From NCBI GenBank assembly GCA_010909165.1, contig MU008187.1:376247-440246 (forward strand): a stretch of 64,000 nt of DNA. The letters run 5' to 3'. Origin of the DNA: Anthoceros angustus. Lineage: Eukaryota > Streptophyta > Anthocerotopsida > Anthocerotales > Anthocerotaceae. The notes below the pieces were generated by a model. That model ran no database searches, was not told where the DNA came from, and saw only the letters and a program-made list of their open reading frames with translations. Position numbers and translations under genes: made by a program. This document shows positions 33,927 through 45,100 of this stretch, in pieces; the stretch's first letter is position 1, and each line of letters opens with the position of its first letter.

Positions 33927-36900
33927 TCACGGTCGACCCTTACAACTGCAACAACCAGCTGCGAATCGATGCACACGGTACCCATCCCTTACAACAATCT
34001 CTCTCTGTTCAAGCCTTGACATGATCTCCGTGGAACTATGGCAGTCACTGCACATGCGTAGATTCTTCGTTACCACCAGAGGTGTCCCACTCGGAGTGTG
34101 CAAGAGACCAAACGCCAGAGCTAGTTTCTCAGCATGCCCACAAAGCAGATCTTCCTTTTCCTTCTCACACACTGGCTTCAACACCAACTTTGTGTGAGGT
34201 ACGTGGCCTCCTTCCTGCTTCACGCGTGCATTCGTGCTATCTAACTTCTGTGCAATATCCTCCCTTCTTTCTCCCACCAGAAATCTATGTACCTGCTTAT
34301 TCACCTCAATGGTAGCCGCTGCAGGTTTCTTGTTAGCTCCTGCTAGCATTCTCTTTGTTTCAATCCTGTCTACATCGGTCCACATACCTGCATCTGCGTA
34401 GGCATTGGCCATGAGCACGTACGCAGACGCCCGCTGAGGGTCCAGCCTAACAATGCTTTCAAAACACCACTTCGCCCTCTCTATATCCCCGTGACTTTTG
34501 CAGGCATTCAACAAAGACCTCAAGCCCACAACATTGCTTTGGCACTCGCATGACAATAGCATCTTCTCAGCCTCATCTAAATGGCCTGCGCGCCCAAGAA
34601 GATCAATCATGCAATTGTAATGCTCAGTAGTAGGTTTGATGCCATGCTGTTCAGCCATGGAATCAAAGTGCTTGCGGCCCTCCTGGATCAGTCCCTCATG
34701 ACTGCATGCTGCTAACAGGCAAGTAAAAGTAGCACCATCCGGCTGAATACCGGCAACTAACATGTCCTCAAAACAAGCTAGTGCTCTGTGACCATCATCA
34801 CAAGTACCATACCCAGATATCAGGGCATTCCATGTCACCACATCCTTTGTGTTCATGCTGTCGAAAACCTGGCGTGCATTTTTCAGTTCACCACATTTTG
34901 CATACATGTCCACCAGGCAGTTACCCAACACTACGTCATCCAGCAGTCCTCTTTCAACTATCTGTGAGTGTAGCTGCCTACCATTCTGTATGGCACCAGT
35001 GCTTGCACACGCCTTGAGAAGGCAAATGAAAGTAATATGGTCAGCCACAAGCAGGCCCTCCTCCTCCATTTGTCCATACAGATCAAGGGCCTCTTGGCTG
35101 AGTCCTTCCTGTGCATACCCAGCTATCAGGGCATTCCATGTCACCACGTTCTTTGTGGCCATGCTGTCAAAAACCCGGCGTGCATCTTCTGGTTCACCAC
35201 ATTTTGCATACATGTCCACCAGGCAGTTGCCCAACACTACATTACCCAGCAGTCCACTTTTGACAATCTGAGAGTGCAGCTGTCTGCCCTTCTGTAAGGC
35301 ACCAGTGCTTGCACACGTGTTGAGGAGGCAAGCAAAAGTAACATGGTTAGCCAAAATCAGGCCTGCTCCATTTGTCCATACAACAAGCGCCTCATGTCCG
35401 AGCCCTTGCTGCATACCCAGCAATCAGGGCCGTCCATGTCACCACATCTTTGTGGCCATGCTGTCAAAACCTGGCGTGCATCTTCAGTTCACCACATTTT
35501 GCATACATGTCCACCAGGCAGTTGCCCAACACTACATTATCCAGCAGTCCTCTTTTGACAATCTGAGTGCAGCTGCCTGCCCTTCTGTAAGGCACCAGTG
35601 CTTGCACACACTTCAGAAGGCAAGCAAAAGTAACATGGTTAGCCAAAATCAGGCCCCAGCTCCATTTGTCCATACAAACTCATTTGCTCCATACCCAGCA
35701 ATCAGGCCTCATGTCACCACATCCTTCATGCTGTCAAAACCTGCATCTTTCAGTTCACCACATTTTGCATACCCATATCAGGGCATTCCATGTCACCACA
35801 TCCTTTGTGTTCATGCTGTCAAAAACCTGGCGTGCATCTTCCAGTTCACCACATTTTGCATACATGTCCACCAGGCAGTTGCCCACACTACGTTATTCAG
35901 CAGTCTTCTTTCCACAATCTGCGAGTGCAGCTGCCTGCCCTTCTGTAAGGCACCAGTGCTTGCACAGGCCTTCAGAAGGCAAGCAAAAGTAATGGTCAGC
36001 CAAAATCAGGCCCTCCTCTCCATTTGTCCATACAGAACAAGCGCCTCATGTCCGAGCCCTTGCTGTGCATACCCAGCAATCAGGGCATTCCATGTCACCA
36101 CATCCTTGTGCATGCTGTCAAAAACCTGGCGTGCATCTTCAGTTCACCACATTTTGCATACCCATCAATCAAGGCATTCCATGTCACCACATCCTTTGTG
36201 TTCATGCTGTCAAAAACCTGGCGTGCATCTTTCAGTTCGCCACATTTTGCATACATGTCCACCAGGCAGGTGCCAAGAAACAAGTTAAGAGGAATGCCAC
36301 TGTGCAATACGTCACAGTGCACCTTTCTGCCAGATTCCAATTCGGCAGCAAATGCACAAGCTTGAAGGGCAGCTATAAAGACGTGAGCATCTGCCTTCAC
36401 TCCTGAGCTACGCATCTCATGGTACAGTTTTATGGCCTCATCAGGTTTCCCATGCTTGGCGTATGCAGAGATTATGGAAAACCACATGAAGGCATCTGGT
36501 TTGCCCACCCTGGTGAACACATCCATGGCCTCCTCTAGCCTACCTCCACGTGCATACATGCGCAAGATATGGTTGCCCAAGTATGCATCCGACTCGTACC
36601 CGAGTTTGACAGTGAGATCATGAACTCGTCGCCCCACAACCAAATCCTTCTTAGCTGTACACAGTTTCAGCACAGTGTAAAACAGAGACTGAGAAATAGC
36701 AGAGTCTGTCTGAGCCAAAGATTCCAGGGCTCCAACAGCCTCAAAAAGCTTCCCCTGCTGACATAACGTGCTCACAGTTAGAGCCGTAACGACGCCCATT
36801 TCCGATCCCTCACGCCCGCCATATTCAAGCTTGCCCGGGGAGCTGGACCCGGAAGGAGAGGGACCAAAACCCATCCGCATATCCAAAAAAACGAGCTGCT

Positions 36901-37323
36901 CATCAACCCAAGCTGGCTTAAACATGTTGTCTAACCACAACACCTCCCCAGACCCCTTATGCCGGAAGTCAGGCGATCGAGAGCTCCTCTTATCTCGTCT
37001 GTTGTCCCGCCACATGGTAGGGTCCAGAAAAAATTGTTGCCACAATTGCTCCTGCGCTTGGCGACGACCATCGTTGGAAATCCCGTGCCCTCCCACCCAG
37101 TGTCTCGGAACTGAAAGTGCTGGGCTCCTTACACTGCCGTACCTGGAGCCCATTTCCGATTCTGCACGCCTCCCAGGCTCAGGATTATCCGGAGAGCTCC
37201 ATTTGGAAGCAGAGGCACGATGACCCATCCGCATATCCAAGGAAACGAGCTGCTCATCAACCCAAGCTGGCTTATCTCGTCTGTTGTCCCACCACATGGG
37301 AGGGTCCCGAGGAAATCGTTGCC

Positions 37324-37360
<37 letters not shown>

Positions 37361-37561
37361 GCGACGGCCATCGCTGGATAAAGCTTCCCAACCCACAGAT
37401 TTTTTCGGAAGTGGAAATGCTGGGCTCCTGACACTGCTGCCCCTGGAGGCTTGGATGTTCGCCGGGGGCTGACTCCCAGAGGTGAGGTGAGCAGGAGCTC
37501 CTCGTAGAATCCCTGTACAAACACCAATTTGTTGGGACCGCAAAAGTCCCCGCCGACGCAT
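33927..37561 (-). CDS. PPR protein with DYW:KP-like C-terminus; central array broken
   Basis: PPR-DYW proteins bind organelle transcripts and edit single pyrimidines. The N-terminal part starts at ATG 37561 ([15 protein letters not shown]) with a presequence-like and Arg/Glu/Gln-rich region. PPR motifs begin near 36730 ([15 protein letters not shown]). The C-terminal open part (35423 to 33927) has P, L and S repeats ([26 protein letters not shown]), then E/E+ motifs. A PG-box position reads [11 protein letters not shown]. The deaminase-like domain has [12 protein letters not shown] and CSDCH zinc ligands, and the protein ends CCSCKGRP where classical DYW proteins end in DYW. Between 35430 and 36180 the roughly 306 bp repeat units are shortened and out of frame. 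The gene is either a pseudogene or mis-assembled there. It has no introns. Confidence 0.75.
34891..36340. repeat. PPR repeat array, about 306 bp period with deletions
   Basis: The conserved word CCACATTTTGCATAC marks each unit at 34891, 35197, 35492, 35758, 35849, 36147 and 36240. Spacings are 306, 295, 266, 91, 298 and 93. 306 bp (102 residues, a PLS triplet) is the intact size and every other unit is shorter. The 91 and 93 bp units look like deletions between two GCATAC words. Confidence 0.85.
37321..37360. repeat. Hexanucleotide CTCCTG run encoding Gln-Glu repeats
   Basis: About six CTCCTG units inside the PPR gene N-terminal region encode alternating Glu and Gln on the minus strand. The flanking protein also carries a long internal duplication (two copies of RSPA...DGRRQ, then [15 protein letters not shown] and LDMRMG), one with the EQ run and one with a shorter QAQEQ. 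Confidence 0.85.
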
Positions 37562-38828
37562 CGCCTCAGCCTGGAGCGAGACCTGGGACTGGCATAGGGC
37601 AACAACAGCAAGTGCAATCGGGAGCGGGAGCGGGACGTGAACATAGATGTACCATGGACATGATGCAGGGCCGCGCCATTTCTTTGTCCCAGGGCTCACA
37701 TTCACATTTTTTCACACGAGCCCTGCGCATAGTGCAAGCAGTTTCTTTTCCTTGGACACCCACAAAAGACTTCTTTCCCAGGTGTTACGTCTAGACTCTG
37801 CAGCTCCGTCATGTGTGTACGTCTGTGTATACCGTTCGCATCATGCATTCAGAGGTGCCGAGTATGACCATGGCCACAGGCTCGTGTCCCACATATATCT
37901 TCACACGCTTGTCAGCAGGCATGCATCTGGATATCCTTCAGATTAGGCTTTCAGAGTTTGAGTCGCACGTCTTGCCTCTTCGCATGGATTTCATAGAGGT
38001 GATTCCATGTTCTGCAGTTTTTGATTTTTGAGCTACGCAACCCAGGTGTTTAGCTGCAGTGTGGATCCTGACCTCGACGGCCTGAGCTTTGCCCCAGGAG
38101 GCACCGTTCAAGACATGTGACATCAACACATGGCAATCCACGTCTAGAAATACCAGTATCATTCTCGGTGCCGATGACAGGATTGATAGACACTGTTTGA
38201 CATCAAACAGTTCCAGCAAAATGAAACAAATGGAAGGTAGGACTCACAGTGATCGAAGCTTATCAAATGATTTCTTTTACAATAACAAAGATTATCTCAT
38301 ATGCTACATGCTCGTAATCAGATAGCCTACAAAAGTGAGAAGGGTAGAACTACATAGTTGCCAATTCTTATAAATGTGTGTCCATTTGGCCTAAGCCATT
38401 TGCACCCATTGGGTTTCAATTGCCCTTCAACGGGCACTCTCCAGAGTGATCCTCCACAAGGAGGCGACAGTAGGTGACGCATCTTCCTCTACCTCCGTGG
38501 TTTGCAGGTTGTTTATTCTTCCTGCATATGACATTGTGGGTGCAGTAGGTGACTTTAGGTAGGGAGCTTAGTTGCTCCTCTTCACCTCGACCCCCTGGTC
38601 CCCTTTGGTTGTCCCCTCCTAGATGGGCTTTTCCCATCGTTTTTTCACCTCAATAAAATCTTCCATATTTGCACCCATTGATACTAACGCCAAAAGCCTC
38701 AACCAAAGGCCGGCAAAAGGGCAAAAGCACCAGTTAAGTTCAGTAGGATTGTACGTATGTATGTAGAGTATTGTAGGGAGTGCATATTGATTATGACTTT
38801 TCACTCTATGGATGATCCCCTCTAGGTT
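37562..38828. other. Gene-poor region upstream of the PPR gene
   Basis: No recognisable coding sequence is present. The frame of the PPR gene stays open upstream to about 37705 but the added residues lack an ATG. The rest is mixed to AT-rich, with short unrelated frames. The PPR promoter should lie near 37570-37900. Confidence 0.45.
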
Positions 38829-39157
38829 ATGAACGCTAGGTCTATGTTACGGACAACTCAGTTATATATTAATGAGGATCTTACACCATTGCAATGGAAG
38901 ACTAAGAAGGAGAAGTTATATATCAATGAGGATCTTACACCATTGCAATGGAAGACTAAGAAGGAGAAGTTATCTGCTTTCATAGTAGCTCATGCTCGTG
39001 CTGCACGTCAAGTGGCTTTCTTTTGTGGGGATGAATTGGTGGTGTTTGGCCCTCGTTCATGCAATTTCGTTGACACTGTTGATTGATTTTCTTTTGTGGG
39101 GGTGAATTGGTGGTGTTTGGCCCTCGTTCATGCAATTTCATTGACACTGTTGATTGA
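38829..39157 (+). mobile_element. Possible LINE-type ORF fragment with internal tandem duplications
   Basis: A short frame (38829-39086) reads YINEDLTPLQWKTKKEKL twice, then VAHARAARQVAFFCGDELVV. The INEDLT...ARQV...F..G.LVV pattern resembles ORF1-like segments of L1-type LINEs, a weak likeness. Two local duplications shape it: a 54 bp unit (38861/38915) and a 71 bp unit (39020/39091). The 71 bp one includes the stop and repeats GGTGAATTGGTGGTGTTTGG. Confidence 0.35.
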
Positions 39158-39480
39158 TTGAAGATTATTTGTCTTGTCTGAATTTTACCTTTACATTCAT
39201 CCAGACTATTTTATCATAATCTATGTAGTTATCATGTTTCAGTTCCATGACGGAAATCCATCCTTAATAGTCTTAAATAAAATTCTTCTTTCTTCTTCTA
39301 TGTAGCTTCAGCAGCTAACGGGAAAAGGAACAGGCATTCCTTCGGATTATGCATTGGGAGGTTCGATATACATCAACTGAAGACTACCAAATTCGTTCTA
39401 TGTTGGCGACCCGGTTTGTGGAAACGAAGCTCCTACAAGTTGAACCAGTTCTTAACTAAGGATAAACTCAAGTAAGCCGA
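39158..39480. other. AT-rich spacer
   Basis: No gene is seen. The sequence is AT-rich with mixed words and leads into the GC-rich block with the bL28-like fragments. The first bL28 exon keeps its frame a little way into this stretch without reaching an ATG. Confidence 0.4.
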
Positions 39481-39975
39481 AAGCCACCTTTCGCACTTCG
39501 GCACGCAACTTCACACGACAACGGTCTGACACCCTGTCGGTTGCGGCTCGCAGCCTTCCGCTGAACAGGGCCAAGCGGGGTCTCTACGGCGGGAGGCACA
39601 TTCGCTTCGGCAACCAAGCGAGCGAGGACGGCGGGAACAAGCACATCAAGCTCTCTGCTCTGGAATGCGGGGTTTCTGGATTTCCGCGGACTGTCTGATC
39701 TCAACGTCACTCTCTGGAATGCATGCGCAGGTCACGGCGCACATGGCAACCTAATGTGCAGAGGAAGCGGTGGATGTTACCATGCTCGCGCTGGTGAGCA
39801 CACCGGAGAAGAAGCTGGACACGGAGCTGGCGGTGTGCTGGAGGCGGCACATTGCTGCAGGTTACGAGAGGCTGTGCAGGACAGAAATCAGGGTGCCACC
39901 GCAGGACGTGCCCAATCGGCTGGAGGAGGATTTGGCTAAGATGAGGTCTGATGCCAAGGGGATTCGATGGCACGG
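39481..39975 (+). pseudogene. Mitochondrial ribosomal protein bL28-like, broken
   Basis: Three pieces in order match the plant mitochondrial bL28 family. Piece one is NRAKRGLYGGRHIRFGNQ with SEDGGNK (39560-39645). Piece two, after a GC-rich gap ending in a good acceptor (CATGCGCAG), is SRRTWQPNVQRKR (39729-39768). Piece three is STPEKKLDTELAVCWRR with AAGYERLC (39790-39880). The donor expected after GGNK lacks GT (AACAAGCACAT). About ten residues are missing between pieces two and three, with a frameshift, and no ATG leads the first piece. The presence of intron-like sequence argues against a processed copy. The assignment is from memory of the family and fairly sure; loss of function is inference. 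Confidence 0.6.
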
Positions 39976-41750
39976 AGACCGTTCTTCCCGGTGCTGGAGG
40001 GACAGGAGGGGGGAAGGTTCCCGGCTCTCTTGCGGCGGCTGGGGAACCCGAAGGGCCGGAAGCGGATCAGCGTGAGCGCGGGAGAGCAGCGAGGGTGCGA
40101 AGGCTTCTGCGGAGGAGGCAATGTTGTGATCGTCCATCAGCTGTTGTATGCCGGAGTTGGGAGCTGGAGGACTTGGAAGGGGAGGGGTGAAGTGAAGAGC
40201 GGCGGGCGAAGCGTCCGGATTGTTGGCATTGGCTCGCCACGTTGGCCTGAAAGATTAGGGCATTGTCGCCATTTTATCGCTCAATCGCCCCTCTCGACAT
40301 GTCAGCAACCTGGTCCTGGCCCCCTGCAATCTCGGCGCTTCCACTTTCGCCAACTCTTCACCCTCTGCTTACTTGCCTCACATTGGTCTCACGTCCCTTT
40401 GCCCCCTCGTGTCTCCCTTCCAAGTCCTCGGGGTCCTGGGTCTGTCCATGGACGAACGTGGTTGAATGTGCGGCGCGGGGGCTGCCATTCCCTCCTTCCG
40501 GTGTCGCTTTTCCTTCGTCTGATTCTGGGCCGGCCAAAGCTGCAGGGACGGCGACGCGTCTGCGTGGGAATTGAAGTTGCGGCTCTTGTGGATCATCAGA
40601 AGGAGGATAAGCAACACGGAAAAAAGCACTTCTTGAAATTGTCACCCGGGAATTGCTGTGATTTGCCTCGGCATTCAGCTGTTAGACACGGCGAGGGTTT
40701 TGAGTTCAGACCACCAGCCAGGTCCGGGCGTTTTGCCTCTCTGATACTGAACAACTGCCCGCAATGTTCAAGCGCCTAAAGGCTTCTGTGCGCCACATTT
40801 TCTCCTCAGGATGGCTGGGTATTGCCATCACTGCCTCTTGTGACGGCATCGGTCGAACTCTTGCAGCTGGCCCCAGAAGTTATTATGGCTTAGCTCTGCT
40901 GACACTTTGAAACATTCTCAGTCTACAGGACTAGGCGCTAGAGGGTTTATGACTCTAGCTATCTGTGGATCCTTTCTGTCGGAGTTGTTCCTCTCAATCT
41001 CGGCATCCAACACTCGTATACTCTCTCTCTATCTTGTCGCATTGGTCGAGTTGCTATCCATCGATATCCAGAGCGATCACAGTCTCAGAGCATGATCGTC
41101 ATGCGTCACTATACGATGGGTTAGGTCAGTTTGGGGCACTTTTTAGCTTCATCCTGGTTTGAAGGCCGAAATCGACGCACAGCATCGCCGTTGGACAGTA
41201 CTGCGCATGGACATATTCGACTCGGGCTGATGTTTGGAGAGACAGGAAACTGCTCTGTGTGAACGGGATGGATTTCGGCTCAAGTGGAGCACTGGATGCC
41301 TGGACTGAAGTGAAACAGCAGCTTGTGAGGCGTCTGTGGACTGAATGTTGCAAATTGCGCTATTAGGAGATCGAATATCAATGCAACAAGCTTGGTAGCG
41401 TCGTGGTGGTGAAAAGCAGAAAGGCCAGGCTTTGCTCTGCTGCTGTTCAGCGCACTGAAAGAAGGGATCGGTTGTGCATTCCAAGTTGCAGCATGGTTAA
41501 ACTTGTTCTTGCGGCAAGAAACAAGAATCCAGTATGTCAAGGTCTAAGGAGGAGAGACGTTTTGTGATCTTATCTGGTCCTGTATAGGAACCAGCAAACA
41601 AACAATAAGCGGCCTTTGGTGACGGAAGTTGTCATGCAGCTTTGACTAGGAATGGCCATATAAGCATACGTATTGCTGGAGTGAGACACCGCTGTTGAGC
41701 ATCCGGCGGTTTTTTTCAATTGTTCTGCAAGGGCCCTCCCGAAGTAGAGG
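39976..41750. other. No gene recognised; dispersed repeat and GC-rich frames
   Basis: Open frames in 39976-40780 are long because the sequence is GC-rich, but none shows a domain. About 40290-40700 is related to 31184-31480. From 40900 to 41750 the sequence is mixed with no coding signal. Confidence 0.45.
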
Positions 41751-41756
41751 ACATGG

Positions 41757-42105
41757 TCAACTTGCTGGGTATCTTTTTTTTGCCACTTTCCTTGAGGTTC
41801 ACATTGTGGACTGATGTTGGTTGACCCAAACGCGTCAGAAGAGTCATACGAATTGAGTGACTGTTTCTTCCTTTTCCAAGCCGGCTAGCACAAATGCTTT
41901 GAGGGGGTGGAAGCGGCAGAGGACATGTTCAGAGTGCAGGGTATCTTGTTTTTGCCACTCTCCTTCAGGTTCACATTATGGACTGATATTGGTTGACTGG
42001 AAGACGTCAGGAGGTCCATACGGATTCAGTCAACATCCTCATTTCGGCCTAGTACGCTGACCACGAATGCTTTGAGGGCATGGAGTCCACTTCAGAGGAA
42101 CCGAA
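41757..42105. repeat. Duplicated 5' leader of the NT-C2 gene, period about 173 bp
   Basis: Copy 1 (about 41757-41925) and copy 2 (about 41928-42105) share GGGTATCTTG/T, TTTTTGCCACT, TCCTTC/GAGGTTCACATT, TGGACTGAT, TTGGTTGAC and AATGCTTTGAGGG. Copy 2 ends at the real start codon. At the same place copy 1 has GTG instead of ATG. The duplication therefore covers the proximal promoter or 5' UTR and the first codons. Confidence 0.8.
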
Positions 42106-45100
42106 ACGAAGGAAGAAAGAGAAGATAGACTTCAAATTTCGATTTCGCGTAACACAGGTTATTTTTCCTTTGACTCCAGAGTCTGCTTCCCAGCCTCTGT
42201 CCAGGAGTTACATGGTCTGGCTTATCGGCAAGTTGCTCTTGAACGGTGCCAAACCCAGGAAATACATGGATCTGTTGCATGACATTTTTCAGGATTTGAC
42301 CAGAGTGTGCATTCTGCTCCTCTCCAGGTGCCCAGTGGATGGGAGAAACTAGTTATTTCCATGGTGTCCTCTGCCACTGGAAAGGCAAGCATCAAAACTT
42401 CCAAGGCGGTTGTGAAAGACGGGCAGTGCTTATGGCCAGACTCTGTCATTAAGACCGCAAAGTTAACCATGGGTGCGGATGGGGAGTCATATCAACCAAA
42501 GATCTACAAGTTTATTGTGTCCAAGGTTCAAACCTTCATCAGCTGTAGCTCATGTCTTCCTCCTACAATTTCGAGGAGGTTTCCCACATTTTCTCCTGTT
42601 GTGGTTGAGACAGGGTTCCACTCGTGCTCACATTCTCGGAGAGGCGACGCTGGACGTTGCATTGTTGGCAAGTTCTAATAGTGAAGCTCATATCAGCCTG
42701 ATGCTAAAGGATAACAACGCAGGCACCACCTTGCATGTGCGTAAAGCTCCTCTAATGTTGCTGGACCTTTGCCGAGTGCGTAACACGGCACAAATGCATG
42801 TGCTGATCTTATCCCTCCCGGTGGTGGATAATTTGCAGGTTGTTGTTCAGTGTATCACTCCGAGGCCAGGCTTCAGGTACTTAGGAAGCTGTTGTGTGAT
42901 CTTGTAATCTGCCAGGCTTGGCGTGTCGAAACGGAAATGCCCCAGGTCTGTGCTGCAGAACGAACATACCCGTAAGCAAACTCTGTTGTTCTGAGAACTT
43001 GTTTTTGGCTTGCGCAGCAGCTGGCCAGCCTACGGCTTTTCGCTTCCGGAACCGGCAGATACTGATGTCAACCCGGCAGCTGAGGCTGATGCAGATATGG
43101 TACCCTTGAGTAGTCAACTTTTCGTTACATTGTTTGATGTTTGTTGTTTCGGCTGTCCTCGGCAATCAAAATACCTGCTCCATACAGGCACCGTCTCCGA
43201 GCGGTGAGCCGAGCATGCCCAGTGAAAAAACTACCGTGTCAGCAGCGTCCGGGAGCTCCATGGAGGTGGAGCTCCTGTCGCAGAAGAGGCTAGTTGAACA
43301 TCTTCAGTCTGTTATCCGTGATCTTGAAGGCAAAAATGCAGTTTTGGAAGAGCAGCTCCGGGTTACAGAGTCCCAGCTTAGAGTGGCTGAAGAATCCCAA
43401 CAGGACATTCATAATGCATCAGCAAGGGACATGGAAGATCAAATCATGCGTCTAGAGCTTGGGAAGACCGAGCTGGAGAGGCAAGTGCAGGGGGCTGAAG
43501 ACGAAGCCAGGATGACCACATCTCAAATGCAGGAACTGCGTGAGCAGCTGGCCGAGCGTGTGAGACATGAAGCAAAACATCGAAGCCACTTGCCTGGCAG
43601 CAAAGAGTTGGAGAGTCTGCTTGACAAGATAGGCAGATCGGAGGACCAAATTAAAGATTTTCTAGACCACCATCAGCTGCAGACAGCAAAAAGAGCTGAG
43701 TTGGAGTCGAAGATTGATGGGCTTGAAACATTAAGGGCTCAATTAGAGAAGCAGTTGCTGGAAGAGCAAAGGGGTAAGACGGATCTTTTTGATCAGGTAA
43801 CTCTTCACTCCATAACTAGCGAGGAGATGAATGCCAAGATTATGCAGCTTGAACTTGGAAAGGGTGATATGGAGCGGCAGCTACAGGAAGCTATGCAAGA
43901 TGGTATGCACAGTCGGTCTCAGATAGAGGAACTACGCAGACAACTGGCTGAAAAGGAATTGGAGAGCAAGGACAATGTGCAGAAGCTGGGAACTGCTGAA
44001 GTGGAGAAGCTGCTTAACCGGATTGGGAGGTCAGAAGATCAACTCAGAGACTACTTACAAGAGCATGTGGTTTCTGGTCCAAAACTACTGGAATACAACT
44101 CTAGGATCGAGGGCCTTGAGATGTTAAGGATGCAATTGGAAAACCAACTCTCAGAAGAGAGAAGGAAAAACAGTGATCTCACTGACCTGTTGCATCAGCA
44201 CACGAGTGCAATGAAAGAAGCGGAAGCAAAGATCGCCCACTTTGAAGTTCATCGTTCTGAAGCAGAGACTAGACTGCTGGAAGCCTTGGAAGCGGGCAAT
44301 CTCAGTAGGCTTGAAATGGAGGAATTGCGTGAGCGACTAGAGAAATCAAAAACTTCGTCAGAGAGCGGTGGTTATCATCCATTGTCTGGCAGACGTGAAT
44401 TGGAAAGGCTTCTTGACAGGATTGGGAGGTCTGAGGATCAGATAAAAGATTTTCTCGATCGACATGATCTTCAAGCAGCAAGACGTGCAGAGTTGGAGGG
44501 CAAGATTGAGGGGCTTGAAGGTTTAAGAGCTCAATTGGAGAACCAGTTGTGGGAGGAGAGACGGCGAAATTCGGAACACCTTGACCAGCATGCTGGTACC
44601 ATAGCAGAAATGGAGGCGAAGATTGCACATCTTGAGCTTGGGAGACATGATTTGGAGAAGCAGCTGCGTGAAGCTTTGGAGGATGGAACTCTTACCAGGG
44701 TTCAAATGCAACAACTACAGGAGCAAATAAGACAGCGGGAGATGTCTGAAAATTTGCATGCGGAGGGGAATACCCAAGTTGAAAAGCTTATTGCCAGGAT
44801 TGACAAATCTGAAGAGCAGATCAAGCAATATCTGGAATACCACGTAGCACCGAGCTCAAAGCGTGCGGAGTTGGACTCGAGGATACAATCGCTGGAAACG
44901 CTCAAAGTTGAGCTGGAAGGCCAATTACTGCACGAGAGAAGAGCGAGTGAAGGTCAGGTAGGTGAGCTTTTGCAAAGATTGGATGCCCATGCACTTAGTA
45001 GTAGTGAAGTGGAAGCGAGAATTGGCAGTCTGGAGGCCGATAAAGCAGAGTTACAGAGGCAGCTGCAGGAGGCTTTAGAAGTGGGGAGGCAACATAAGTC

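Noticed and set aside
35305-36288. A 327-codon plus-strand frame within the PPR array
   Set aside because: It is antisense to PPR motifs; the His/Cys-rich pattern is the complement of the PPR repeat.
39967-40779. A 270-codon plus-strand frame downstream of the bL28-like fragments
   Set aside because: It has no recognisable domain, is GC-rich and overlaps a dispersed repeat; there is no sign it is translated.
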